DNA of 64,000 bases from Pseudomonas sp. Root71 (GTDB taxonomy: Bacteria > Pseudomonadota > Gammaproteobacteria > Pseudomonadales > Pseudomonadaceae). Both the position numbers and the translations under genes were made by a program. The stretch is from NCBI RefSeq assembly GCF_001429045.1, contig NZ_LMHY01000026.1, positions 214,572 to 278,571 of the forward strand, read 5' to 3'. Shown piece after piece: positions 9,873-18,468 of the stretch (its first letter is position 1; each line of letters starts with the position of its first letter). The notes under the pieces are model-generated. The model had not been told where the DNA came from. It saw only the letters and a list, made by a program, of their open reading frames with translations, and did not search any database.

Positions 9873-11225
9873 ATGAGCGCGCTCTATATGATTGTCGGCA
9901 CCCTGGTCGCTCTGGGTGTGCTGGTTACCTTCCACGAGTTCGGCCATTTTTGGGTTGCGCGTCGCTGTGGGGTCAAGGTGCTGCGCTTCTCCGTAGGCTT
10001 CGGCATGCCTTTGCTGCGCTGGCATGACAAGCAGGGCACCGAATTTGTCGTCGCCGCCATCCCGTTGGGTGGCTACGTCAAGATGCTCGACGAGCGCGAA
10101 GGTGAAGTGCCGCTCGACCAGATCGACCAGTCCTTCAATCGCAAATCCGTTCGTCAGCGCATAGCCATCGTAGCGGCGGGGCCGATAGCCAACTTCCTGT
10201 TGGCATTGGTGTTCTTCTGGGCGTTGGCGATGCTCGGCAGCGAGCAGGTGCGTCCGGTCATCGGCGCTGTCGAGTCCGGCAGTATTGCAGCCAAGGCGGG
10301 TTTGAGCCCCGGCCAGGAAATCGTGGCCATTGATGGCGAGGCGACTTCCGGCTGGGCGGCGGTGAATCTGCAACTGGTGCGTCGCCTGGGCGAGAGCGGT
10401 TCATTGCAGGTATTGGTGCGCGAACAAGGCTCCACGACCGATTCTCCTCGTGAACTTGCGCTGGACAAATGGCTCAAAGGGGCTGATGAGCCCGATCCTA
10501 TCCATTCATTGGGGATTCGTCCGTGGCGTCCGGCATTGCCGCCTGTCCTGGCCGAACTCGATCCAAAGGGGCCGGCTCAGGCTGCCGGCCTGAAGACCGG
10601 TGACCGGTTGCTGGCGCTTGATGGCCGTGCGCTGGATGACTGGCAGCAGGTTGTCGATACCGTCCGTAAGCATCCCGATACCAAAATCATGCTGCGGGTT
10701 GAGCGCGACGGTGCTCAAATCGACGTCCCTGTGACGCTTGCCGCTCGCGGCGAGAGCAAATCGCCCAGCGGTTATTTGGGGGCAGGGGTGAAAGCGATCG
10801 ACTGGCCGCCGGAGATGATCCGCGAGGTCAGCTACGGGCCATTGGCAGCAATTGGCGAAGGGGCACGACGCACCTGGACCATGAGCGTGCTGACCCTCGA
10901 TTCACTGAAGAAAATGTTGTTCGGTGAGCTCTCGGTAAAAAACTTGAGTGGACCGATAACCATTGCTAAAGTGGCGGGCGCTTCGGCCCAGTCGGGTGTT
11001 GCTGATTTCCTGAATTTCCTTGCTTATCTGAGTATTAGCTTGGGTGTTCTGAATTTGTTGCCCATTCCGGTACTGGATGGGGGGCATTTGTTGTTTTATC
11101 TGATCGAGTGGGTGCGTGGTCGTCCCTTGTCAGATCGGGTGCAAGGTTGGGGGATACAGATCGGCATCAGTTTGGTGATTGGGGTGATGTTGCTTGCTCT
11201 TGTCAATGATCTGGGTCGACTGTAA
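9873..11225 (+). CDS. rseP: Site-2 intramembrane metalloprotease RseP
   Basis: Inner-membrane zinc protease that cleaves the anti-sigma factor (MucA in Pseudomonas) after the first cut, releasing the envelope-stress sigma factor. The protein has 450 residues. HEFGH at 21-25 lies in the first membrane helix. Two periplasmic PDZ domains span roughly residues 115-290 (GLSPGQEIVAIDGE; GLKTGDRLLALDGR). The third zinc ligand motif VLDGGHL lies near residue 400 in the C-terminal membrane region. It sits directly before bamA, the usual order in gammaproteobacteria. Confidence 0.97.
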   Translation: MSALYMIVGTLVALGVLVTFHEFGHFWVARRCGVKVLRFSVGFGMPLLRWHDKQGTEFVVAAIPLGGYVKMLDEREGEVPLDQIDQSFNRKSVRQRIAIVAAGPIANFLLALVFFWALAMLGSEQVRPVIGAVESGSIAAKAGLSPGQEIVAIDGEATSGWAAVNLQLVRRLGESGSLQVLVREQGSTTDSPRELALDKWLKGADEPDPIHSLGIRPWRPALPPVLAELDPKGPAQAAGLKTGDRLLALDGRALDDWQQVVDTVRKHPDTKIMLRVERDGAQIDVPVTLAARGESKSPSGYLGAGVKAIDWPPEMIREVSYGPLAAIGEGARRTWTMSVLTLDSLKKMLFGELSVKNLSGPITIAKVAGASAQSGVADFLNFLAYLSISLGVLNLLPIPVLDGGHLLFYLIEWVRGRPLSDRVQGWGIQIGISLVIGVMLLALVNDLGRL

Positions 11226-11299
11226 CGCTTCGCTGAATTGCGAATCTGCCGCATTTTGCGGCAGTTTGTTTATTGCCAGTTGGAATAAGAAAGGACTTC

Positions 11300-13690
11300 A
11301 TGAAACGTCTGCTGCTAACTGCGGTTCTCACCGTATTGATGATCGCCGAAGTTCACGCCGAGTCCTTCACTATCTCTGATATTCGCGTCAATGGCCTCCA
11401 GCGGGTCTCCGCGGGTAGCGTCTTTGGTGCTTTGCCGTTGAACGTCGGTGAACAGGCGGATGATCGTCGCCTGGTGGAATCCACTCGTGCGTTGTTCAAA
11501 ACCGGTTTCTTTCAAGATATCCAGCTGGGCCGCGATGGCAACGTCCTGGTCATCACGGTAGTCGAGCGTCCGTCGGTCGCCAGTATCGAGATCGAAGGTA
11601 ACAAGGCGATCTCTACCGAAGACTTGATGAAAGGCCTCAAACAATCCGGTCTGGCCGAAGGCGAGATCTTCCAGCGTGCCACCCTTGAAGGTGTGCGTAA
11701 CGAACTGCAACGCCAGTACGTCGCCCAGGGTCGCTACTCGGCTACCGTCGACACCGAAGTGGTGCCACAGCCGCGTAACCGCGTCGGCCTGAAGGTCAAC
11801 ATCAACGAAGGCACCGTTGCGGCTATCCAGCACATCAACGTTGTGGGCAACACGGTTTTCCCTGATGAAGACCTGATCGACCTGTTCGAACTCAAGACCA
11901 CCAACTGGTTGTCGTTCTTCAAGAACGACGACAAGTACGCCCGTGAGAAACTGTCCGGTGACCTGGAGCGCCTGCGTTCCTACTACCTGGACCGTGGCTA
12001 TATCAACATGGATATCGCTTCGACCCAGGTCTCCATTACGCCGGACAAGAAGCACGTCTACATCACCGTCAACGTCAACGAAGGCGACAAGTACACCGTT
12101 CGTGACGTCAAGCTCAGCGGTGACCTGAAAGTCCCTGAAGACCAGGTCAAGTCCCTGCTGCTGGTGCAAAAAGGCCAGGTGTTCTCGCGCAAGCTGATGA
12201 CCACCACCTCCGAACTGATCACCCGTCGCCTGGGGAACGAGGGTTACACCTTCGCCAACGTCAACGGCGTGCCTCAACCGCACGAAGAAGATCACACCGT
12301 AGACATCCTGTTCGCGGTCGATCCGGGCAAGCGTGCCTACGTGAACCGCATCAACTTCCGTGGCAACACCAAGTCCGAAGACGAAGTGCTGCGTCGTGAA
12401 ATGCGCCAGATGGAAGGCGGCTGGGCTTCGACCTACCTGATCGATCAGTCCAAGACCCGTCTGGAACGTCTGGGCTTCTTCAAGGAAGTCAACGTTGAGA
12501 CTCCGGCCGTGCCGGGTGTCGATGACCAGGTGGACGTCAACTACAGCGTTGAAGAACAAGCCTCCGGTTCGATTACCGCCAGCGTCGGTTTCGCCCAGAG
12601 CGCCGGTTTGATCCTCGGTGGTTCGATCACCCAGAACAACTTCCTGGGTACCGGTAACAAGGTCAGCGTCGGCTTGACCAAAAGCGAATACCAGACCCGC
12701 TATAACTTCGGTTTTGTCGACCCCTACTGGACCGCCGACGGCGTGAGCCTGGGTTACAACGCGTTCTACCGCACCACTGACTATGACGAACTCGATACCG
12801 ACGTCGCCAGCTACGCCGTGGACAGCCTGGGTGCCGGTGTGAGTGTCGGTTATCCAATCAGCGAGACTTCGCGTCTGACCTTCGGCCTGAATGCGCAACA
12901 GGACACGATCAAGACTGGCGTTTACACCGTCGACGAGATCTTCGACTTCGTTAACCAGGAAGGCGACAAGTACCTGAACTTCAAGGCTTCGGCCGGTTGG
13001 TCCGAGTCCACCCTGAACAAAGGCGTTTTGGCGACTCGTGGTCACTCCCAAAGCTTGACGGCGGAAGTCACTGTGCCGGGTAGTGACTTGTCGTTCTTCA
13101 AACTCGACTACCGTGGTCAGTTGTTCCAGCCGCTGAGTGAAAACTACACCATGCGCCTGCACACCGAATTGGGTTATGGCGACGGCTACGGTTCGACCGA
13201 AGGCTTGCCATTCTATGAAAACTACTATGCTGGTGGTTTCAACTCGGTTCGTGGCTTCAAGGACAGTACACTGGGGCCGCGTAGTACTCCGAGCCGCGGC
13301 GCACTCGAAACGGGCAACCCGGGTACTCTTGCTGACCCGGACCAGGATCCACTGCCGTTCGGTGGTAACGTCCTGATCCAGGGTGGTGCAGAGATTCTGT
13401 TCCCGCTGCCGTTCGTCAAGGATCAACGATCCCTGCGTACTTCGGTATTCTGGGATGTGGGTAACGTATTCGACTCCAAATGCGAGCAGACGACCAACAC
13501 CAACCCTGCGTCGAAGTCCAATACGCAGTGTAACGATGTCAGTCTGAGCAACATGGCCAGTTCTGTCGGTGTGGGAGTGACCTGGGTCACCGCACTGGGG
13601 CCTCTGAGTTTCGCCCTGGCCATGCCAGTCAAGAAACCGGATGACGCTGAAACTCAAGTGTTCCAATTCTCTCTCGGCCAGACGTTCTAA
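11300..13690 (+). CDS. bamA: Outer-membrane protein assembly factor BamA
   Basis: Omp85-family core of the BAM complex, which inserts beta-barrel proteins into the outer membrane. ATG 11300 is chosen because AAAGGA precedes it and it opens a clean signal peptide (MKRLLLTAVLTVLMIAEVHA); an in-frame TTG at 11273 would add nine residues in front of the signal. The mature part has five POTRA repeats to about residue 420, then a 16-strand barrel. The conserved lid motif is seen as FNSVRGFKDS. The chain ends in F (FQFSLGQTF), the usual outer-membrane sorting signal. The full protein has 796 residues. Confidence 0.97.
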   Translation: MKRLLLTAVLTVLMIAEVHAESFTISDIRVNGLQRVSAGSVFGALPLNVGEQADDRRLVESTRALFKTGFFQDIQLGRDGNVLVITVVERPSVASIEIEGNKAISTEDLMKGLKQSGLAEGEIFQRATLEGVRNELQRQYVAQGRYSATVDTEVVPQPRNRVGLKVNINEGTVAAIQHINVVGNTVFPDEDLIDLFELKTTNWLSFFKNDDKYAREKLSGDLERLRSYYLDRGYINMDIASTQVSITPDKKHVYITVNVNEGDKYTVRDVKLSGDLKVPEDQVKSLLLVQKGQVFSRKLMTTTSELITRRLGNEGYTFANVNGVPQPHEEDHTVDILFAVDPGKRAYVNRINFRGNTKSEDEVLRREMRQMEGGWASTYLIDQSKTRLERLGFFKEVNVETPAVPGVDDQVDVNYSVEEQASGSITASVGFAQSAGLILGGSITQNNFLGTGNKVSVGLTKSEYQTRYNFGFVDPYWTADGVSLGYNAFYRTTDYDELDTDVASYAVDSLGAGVSVGYPISETSRLTFGLNAQQDTIKTGVYTVDEIFDFVNQEGDKYLNFKASAGWSESTLNKGVLATRGHSQSLTAEVTVPGSDLSFFKLDYRGQLFQPLSENYTMRLHTELGYGDGYGSTEGLPFYENYYAGGFNSVRGFKDSTLGPRSTPSRGALETGNPGTLADPDQDPLPFGGNVLIQGGAEILFPLPFVKDQRSLRTSVFWDVGNVFDSKCEQTTNTNPASKSNTQCNDVSLSNMASSVGVGVTWVTALGPLSFALAMPVKKPDDAETQVFQFSLGQTF

Positions 13691-13735
13691 GCGTCTGACC
13701 CAAGATAACGACAATGAATTTTGTAGGAGTGCATC

Positions 13736-14239
13736 GTGCGTAAGTTGACTCAATTGGTTCTCCTGGCCAGCGTACTGGTCGCTGGTCCGGCGTTCGCCGA
13801 CATGAAAATTGCTGTTCTGAACTATCAGATGGCTCTGCTGGAGTCCGACGCGGCCAAGAAATACGCCGTGGATGCCGAGAAGAAGTTCGGTCCTCAACTG
13901 ACCAAGCTCAAGTCGCTGGAAACCAGCGCCAAGGGCATTCAGGATCGTCTGATGGCCGGTGGCGACAAAATGCAGCAGGGCGAGCGTGAGCGTCTGGAGC
14001 TTGAATTCAAGCAAAAGGCCCGTGACTTCCAGTTCCAGTCCAAGGAGCTGAACGAAGCCAAAGCCGTTGCCGACCGTGAAATGCTGAAGCAGCTCAAGCC
14101 GAAACTGGACAGCGCTGTGGAAGAAGTCATCAAGAAAGGTGCTTTTGACCTGGTCTTCGAGCGTGGCGCAGTGATTGATGTCAAACCTCAGTACGACATC
14201 ACTCGCCAGGTTATCGAGCGCATGAATCAGCTGAAGTAA
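13736..14239 (+). CDS. skp: Periplasmic chaperone Skp (OmpH family)
   Basis: Holds unfolded outer-membrane proteins in the periplasm and delivers them to BamA, encoded just upstream. The 167-residue product starts at GTG 13736 (TAGGAG upstream) with a signal peptide ending PAFA before DMKIAVLNYQ. It then shows long charged helical segments typical of the trimeric jellyfish fold (residues 45-120). It is followed by lpxD after 3 nt. Confidence 0.93.
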   Translation: MRKLTQLVLLASVLVAGPAFADMKIAVLNYQMALLESDAAKKYAVDAEKKFGPQLTKLKSLETSAKGIQDRLMAGGDKMQQGERERLELEFKQKARDFQFQSKELNEAKAVADREMLKQLKPKLDSAVEEVIKKGAFDLVFERGAVIDVKPQYDITRQVIERMNQLK

Positions 14240-14242
14240 CCC

Positions 14243-15298
14243 ATGACCGTGACCATTAAGCTCGGCCAGCTGGCCGAGTTCCTCGGCGCCACGCTACGTG
14301 GCGACCCCGAGAAAGCAATTACTGGGCTAGCCACCTTGCAGGAGGCTGGCCCAGCTCAGTTGAGCTTTCTTGCAAACCCCCAATACCGCAAGTACCTGGC
14401 AGGCAGTCAGGCAGCAGCCCTGTTGCTCAAGGCCGCTGACGCCGAAGGTCATGGCGGGGATGTGCTGGTGGTGCCGGATCCGTATGCAGCCTACGCGCGT
14501 GTTTCTCACCTGTTCGATCCCAAGCCCAAGGCGGCAGCCGGGATTCATCCGACGGCGGTGATCGCGGCGGATGCGGTTGTCGACCCGGCGGCGAGTATCG
14601 GCGCTTTTGTGGTGATCGAAAGCGGTGCGCAGGTGGCAGCCGGTACGACTGTCGGCGCGCATTGCTTCATTGGCGCTCGCAGCGTGGTGGGCGAGGGTGG
14701 CTGGCTCGCGCCGCGAGTGACCTTGTATCACGACGTGCGCGTCGGCAAGCGTGTCGTCATTCAGTCCGGTGCGGTGCTCGGCGGCGAAGGCTTCGGTTTT
14801 GCCAATGAAAAAGGTATCTGGCAGAAAATCGCCCAGATCGGTGGTGTGCTGATCGGCGATGATGTTGAAATCGGCGTGAACACGGCTATAGATCGCGGTG
14901 CGTTGGCCGATACCGTCATCGGTAACGGCGTGAAGCTCGATAACCAGATTCAGATTGCCCACAACGTTCAGGTGGGCGATCACACCGCCATGGCGGCGTG
15001 CGTCGGGATCTCCGGCAGCACCAGAATCGGCAAGCATTGCATGCTCGCCGGTGGCGTAGGCCTGGTGGGACACATCGACATTTGCGACAACGTTTTCATT
15101 ACCGGGATGACCATGGTGACCCACTCGATTACCGAGCCAGGCGCCTATTCTTCCGGTACGGCCATGCAGCCGGCAGCCGAGTGGCGCAAAAGCGCGGCAC
15201 GTATCCGTCAGCTCGATGACATCGCGCGACGTCTGCGACAGCTGGAAAAGCAGGCAGGGGAAGTGACCCCTGACGGTAATGCTTCATCAGATGGCTGA
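14243..15298 (+). CDS. lpxD: UDP-3-O-(3-hydroxyacyl)glucosamine N-acyltransferase
   Basis: Third step of lipid A synthesis: adds the N-linked 3-hydroxyacyl chain from acyl-ACP. The protein has 351 residues. A uridine-binding N-terminal domain is followed by a left-handed beta-helix of hexapeptide repeats (residues 100-300) and a C-terminal helix. The catalytic histidine is H240 in QIAHNV. Bases 14952-14989, which encode this active-site turn, are repeated exactly in the last 38 bases of the window. Operon order skp-lpxD-fabZ-lpxA-lpxB is conserved. Confidence 0.97.
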   Translation: MTVTIKLGQLAEFLGATLRGDPEKAITGLATLQEAGPAQLSFLANPQYRKYLAGSQAAALLLKAADAEGHGGDVLVVPDPYAAYARVSHLFDPKPKAAAGIHPTAVIAADAVVDPAASIGAFVVIESGAQVAAGTTVGAHCFIGARSVVGEGGWLAPRVTLYHDVRVGKRVVIQSGAVLGGEGFGFANEKGIWQKIAQIGGVLIGDDVEIGVNTAIDRGALADTVIGNGVKLDNQIQIAHNVQVGDHTAMAACVGISGSTRIGKHCMLAGGVGLVGHIDICDNVFITGMTMVTHSITEPGAYSSGTAMQPAAEWRKSAARIRQLDDIARRLRQLEKQAGEVTPDGNASSDG

Positions 15299-15406
15299 TA
15301 CCATTTCCATATCAAGTGCGCGCAGCCGCTAGACTGCGTCCCTGATTTGCTAGTGGAGCGTGCGCCCGTCGCGCGCCCCCAATCTTTACATAGGCTTCCC
15401 CCCGAA

Positions 15407-15847
15407 ATGATGGACATCAACGAGATTCGCGAATACCTGCCTCACCGTTACCCGTTCCTGCTGGTGGACCGGGTAGTGGAGCTGGATGTTGAAGGCAAGC
15501 GCATTCGTGCCTACAAGAATGTCAGCATCAACGAACCGTTCTTCAATGGTCACTTCCCTGCGCATCCAATCATGCCGGGCGTATTGATCATCGAGGCAAT
15601 GGCTCAGGCTGCCGGAATCCTTGGTTTCAAAATGCTTGACGTGAAACCGGCCGACGGCACGCTCTATTACTTCGTCGGTTCCGACAAGCTGCGCTTCCGC
15701 CAGCCGGTATTGCCGGGTGATCAGCTGATCCTTGAAGCCAAGTTCATCAGCTGCAAGCGTCAGATCTGGAAGTTCGAATGCCAGGCTTCGGTCGATGGCA
15801 AGCCTGTCTGCTCGGCTGAGATCATCTGTGCGGAACGCAAGCTATGA
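15407..15847 (+). CDS. fabZ: 3-hydroxyacyl-[ACP] dehydratase FabZ
   Basis: Dehydrates beta-hydroxyacyl-ACP in fatty acid elongation and so competes with LpxA and LpxD for the same substrate pool. The start at ATG 15407 (MMDINEIREYLPHRYPFLL) matches the usual 146-residue form; the frame stays open upstream to 15347 but those residues look non-coding. Hot-dog fold active site: H49 in NGHFPAHP and E63 in IIEAMAQ. It overlaps lpxA by 4 nt (ATGA). Confidence 0.96.
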   Translation: MMDINEIREYLPHRYPFLLVDRVVELDVEGKRIRAYKNVSINEPFFNGHFPAHPIMPGVLIIEAMAQAAGILGFKMLDVKPADGTLYYFVGSDKLRFRQPVLPGDQLILEAKFISCKRQIWKFECQASVDGKPVCSAEIICAERKL

Positions 15848-16620
15848 GTTTGATTGACCCTCGTGCAATCATCGATCCGACAGCCGTTCTGGCTGACGGC
15901 GTCGAGGTCGGCCCGTGGTCGATCGTCGGCGCAGGTGTGGAAATCGGCGAGGGGACAGTCATCGGGCCGCACGTGATTCTCAAGGGCCCGACCCGAATCG
16001 GTAAGCACAATCGCATCTACCAGTTTTCCTCGGTGGGCGAAGATACACCTGACCTTAAGTACAAGGGCGAGGAAACCCGCCTGGTGATCGGTGATCACAA
16101 CGTCATCCGTGAAGGCGTGACGATTCACCGTGGCACCATCCAGGACCGCTCGGAAACGACCCTGGGCGATCACAACCTGATCATGGCCTATGCCCACATC
16201 GGCCACGACAGCGTTATCGGCAACCACTGCATCCTGGTCAACAACACCGCACTGGCGGGCCATGTGCATGTGGAAGACTGGGCGATCCTCTCCGGTTTTA
16301 CCCTGGTTCACCAGTATTGCCACATCGGCGCCCACAGCTTTTCAGGCATGGGTACGGCGATCGGCAAGGATGTTCCTGCCTATGTCACGGTGTTCGGCAA
16401 CCCGGCTGAAGCCCGGAGCATGAACTTCGAGGGCATGCGCCGTCGGGGCTTCAGCGAAGATGCGATCCACGCGCTGCGTCGTGCCTACAAGATTGTCTAC
16501 CGCCAGGGCCTGACCGTGGAGCAGGCGCTTGCCGAACTCGCCGAGCCTTCTGCGCAATTCCCGGAAGTAGCGGTGTTCCGCGACTCCATCCAGTCTTCGA
16601 CTCGCGGCATCACTCGCTAA
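15844..16620 (+). CDS. lpxA: UDP-N-acetylglucosamine O-acyltransferase
   Basis: First step of lipid A synthesis. The 258-residue trimeric beta-helix enzyme has the catalytic His at position 121 (AHIGHD). Residue 169 is Met (SFSGMGTA). In P. aeruginosa, Met at this position acts as the acyl-chain ruler selecting 3-hydroxydecanoyl, in contrast to Gly173 of the E. coli C14 enzyme. A 10-carbon preference is therefore inferred here. The start overlaps the fabZ stop, and lpxB follows after 2 nt. Confidence 0.97.
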   Translation: MSLIDPRAIIDPTAVLADGVEVGPWSIVGAGVEIGEGTVIGPHVILKGPTRIGKHNRIYQFSSVGEDTPDLKYKGEETRLVIGDHNVIREGVTIHRGTIQDRSETTLGDHNLIMAYAHIGHDSVIGNHCILVNNTALAGHVHVEDWAILSGFTLVHQYCHIGAHSFSGMGTAIGKDVPAYVTVFGNPAEARSMNFEGMRRRGFSEDAIHALRRAYKIVYRQGLTVEQALAELAEPSAQFPEVAVFRDSIQSSTRGITR

Positions 16621-16622
16621 CC

Positions 16623-17753
16623 ATGGCCAATCTGCGTATTGCGCTGGTAGCGGGTGAAGCTTCCGGTGACATTCTGGGTGCGGGCCTCATGCGTGCGCTC
16701 AAGGCTCGTCACACTGCCGTCGAATTCATTGGTGTTGGCGGTCCGTTGATGCAGGCAGAAGGCCTGACCTCGTATTTTCCGATGGAACGTCTGTCCGTCA
16801 TGGGCCTGGTGGAAGTGCTGGGCCGGTTGCGCGAGCTGCTTGCAAGGCGCAAGAAGCTGGTCGCCGACCTGATCGACGCGAAACCCGATGTGTTCATCGG
16901 TATCGACGCGCCCGACTTCAACCTCAATATCGAACTCAAGTTGCGCCAGGCCGGGATCAAGACCGTGCATTACGTCAGCCCGTCGGTCTGGGCCTGGCGG
17001 CAGAAACGCGTGCTGAAGATTCGCGAAGGCTGCGACCTGATGCTCACGCTGTTCCCGTTTGAAGCCAGATTCTACGAAGAGAAAGGCGTGCCGGTGCGGT
17101 TCGTCGGCCATACCCTGGCCGACGCCATTCCACTCCAGGCCGATCGCGCTGCTGCGCGGGCCGAACTTGGCTTGCCCGACGGGCCGCTGGTGGCGTTGAT
17201 GCCCGGCAGCCGCGGCGGTGAAGTTGGCCGGCTCGGTGCGTTGTTTCTCGATACGGCCCAGCGCTTGCGTGCGCTGCGCCCGGGGGTGCGGTTTGTCATG
17301 CCTTGCGCCAGTGCGCAACGTCGTGCACAGCTGGAAGAACTGTTGGCCGGTCGCGATCTGCCGCTGACCCTGCTCGATGGCCAGTCTCATCTGGCCCTGG
17401 CAGCGTGCGATGCGGTGTTGATTGCCTCCGGCACTGCAACGCTTGAAGCGCTGCTGTACAAGCGGCCGATGGTGGTCGCCTATCGCCTGGCGCCGCTGAC
17501 GTTCTGGATTCTCAAGCGTATGGTGAAAAGCCCCTATATTTCGTTGCCGAACCTGTTGGCCCAGCGTCTGCTGGTGCCCGAGTTGTTGCAGGACGATGCC
17601 ACGGTCGAAGCGCTGGCCCAGACCTTGTCGCCGCTGATCGAGGGTGGCGAAGAGCAGACCCGCGGTTTTGACGAGATACACCGGACCCTGCGTCTGGATG
17701 CCTCCAACCAGGCTGCGGACGCAGTGCTGAACCTGATCGGCCAAGTAAAATGA
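16623..17753 (+). CDS. lpxB: Lipid A disaccharide synthase
   Basis: GT19 glycosyltransferase that joins UDP-diacylglucosamine and lipid X into the lipid A disaccharide at the inner membrane. The protein has 376 residues. The N-terminal MANLRIALVAGEASGDILGAGLM and the nucleotide-site segments VSPSVWAWRQKR, LMPGSRGGEV and ASGTATLEALLYKRPMVVAYR are present. It overlaps rnhB by 4 nt. Confidence 0.97.
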   Translation: MANLRIALVAGEASGDILGAGLMRALKARHTAVEFIGVGGPLMQAEGLTSYFPMERLSVMGLVEVLGRLRELLARRKKLVADLIDAKPDVFIGIDAPDFNLNIELKLRQAGIKTVHYVSPSVWAWRQKRVLKIREGCDLMLTLFPFEARFYEEKGVPVRFVGHTLADAIPLQADRAAARAELGLPDGPLVALMPGSRGGEVGRLGALFLDTAQRLRALRPGVRFVMPCASAQRRAQLEELLAGRDLPLTLLDGQSHLALAACDAVLIASGTATLEALLYKRPMVVAYRLAPLTFWILKRMVKSPYISLPNLLAQRLLVPELLQDDATVEALAQTLSPLIEGGEEQTRGFDEIHRTLRLDASNQAADAVLNLIGQVK

Positions 17754-18391
17754 GTAAACCGAATATGCAGATGGGGCTGGATTTCACCTTGGTCGCTGAA
17801 ATCGAAGAGTTGGTTGCCGGTGTCGATGAAGTGGGTCGCGGCCCGCTCTGTGGCGCGGTGGTGACGGCGGCAGTGATCCTTGATCCGAATCGCCCGATCC
17901 TCGGCCTGAACGACTCGAAGAAACTCACCGAAGCCCGTCGCGAAAAGCTCTACGACGAAATCTGCGAAAAAGCCCTGAGCTGGTGCATCGCTCGCGCCGA
18001 GGTCGAAGAAATCGATGAGCTGAATATCCTGCACGCCACCATGCTGGCCATGCAGCGCGCGGTCGCCGGGCTGCACGTTCAGCCGAAGCTGGCGATGATC
18101 GACGGCAACCGTTGCCCGAAACTGCCGATGCGTTCCGAAGCCGTGGTCAAGGGCGATAGCAAGGTTCCCGCTATCGCCGCCGCATCGATCCTGGCCAAGG
18201 TCAGCCGTGATCGTGAAATGGCCGCATTCGAATTGATCTACCCGGGCTACGGCATTGGTGGGCACAAAGGCTACCCGACCCCCGTTCATCTGGAAGCGCT
18301 GGCACGGCTCGGGCCGACCCCGATTCATCGGCGTTCGTTTGCCCCGGTGCGTCTGGCGTATGAGGCGCTAGAGAGCGTCGTAGAGAGTTAG
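17750..18391 (+). CDS. rnhB: Ribonuclease HII
   Basis: Removes RNA from RNA/DNA hybrids, including single misincorporated ribonucleotides. The protein has 213 residues. The first two acidic catalytic residues are D26-E27 in AGVDEVGRGPLCG. The C-terminal substrate motif GIGGHKGYPTPVH is intact. The 4-nt overlap with lpxB and the position before dnaE follow the conserved lpxB-rnhB-dnaE order. Confidence 0.96.
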   Translation: MSKPNMQMGLDFTLVAEIEELVAGVDEVGRGPLCGAVVTAAVILDPNRPILGLNDSKKLTEARREKLYDEICEKALSWCIARAEVEEIDELNILHATMLAMQRAVAGLHVQPKLAMIDGNRCPKLPMRSEAVVKGDSKVPAIAAASILAKVSRDREMAAFELIYPGYGIGGHKGYPTPVHLEALARLGPTPIHRRSFAPVRLAYEALESVVES

Positions 18392-18414
18392 TCGCAAGGC
18401 TGATTTTTTTTACC

Positions 18415-18438
18415 AAGGCCCGGTACAATCCGGGCCTT
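18415..18438 (+). terminator. Perfect 9-bp hairpin between rnhB and dnaE
   Basis: Arms AAGGCCCGG (18415-18423) and CCGGGCCTT (18430-18438) flank the loop TACAAT. The downstream bases GTTGTCTT are only weakly T-rich, so termination may be partial. The loop itself reads as a -10 hexamer, with only a poor -35 (TGATTT at 18401). Hairpin and promoter readings are therefore both possible. Confidence 0.5.
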
Positions 18439-18468
18439 GTTGTCTTCATGTTTACAGACAGGATCACT

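Noticed and set aside
11315..14014. Very long open frame (about 900 codons) antisense to bamA and skp
   Set aside because: Low-complexity reverse reading of highly biased codons; bamA and skp are certain, and the antisense frame has no ribosome site or family motif.
18415..18438. TACAAT as a definite dnaE -10
   Set aside because: It forms the loop of a perfect hairpin and has no acceptable -35; left as an ambiguous element.
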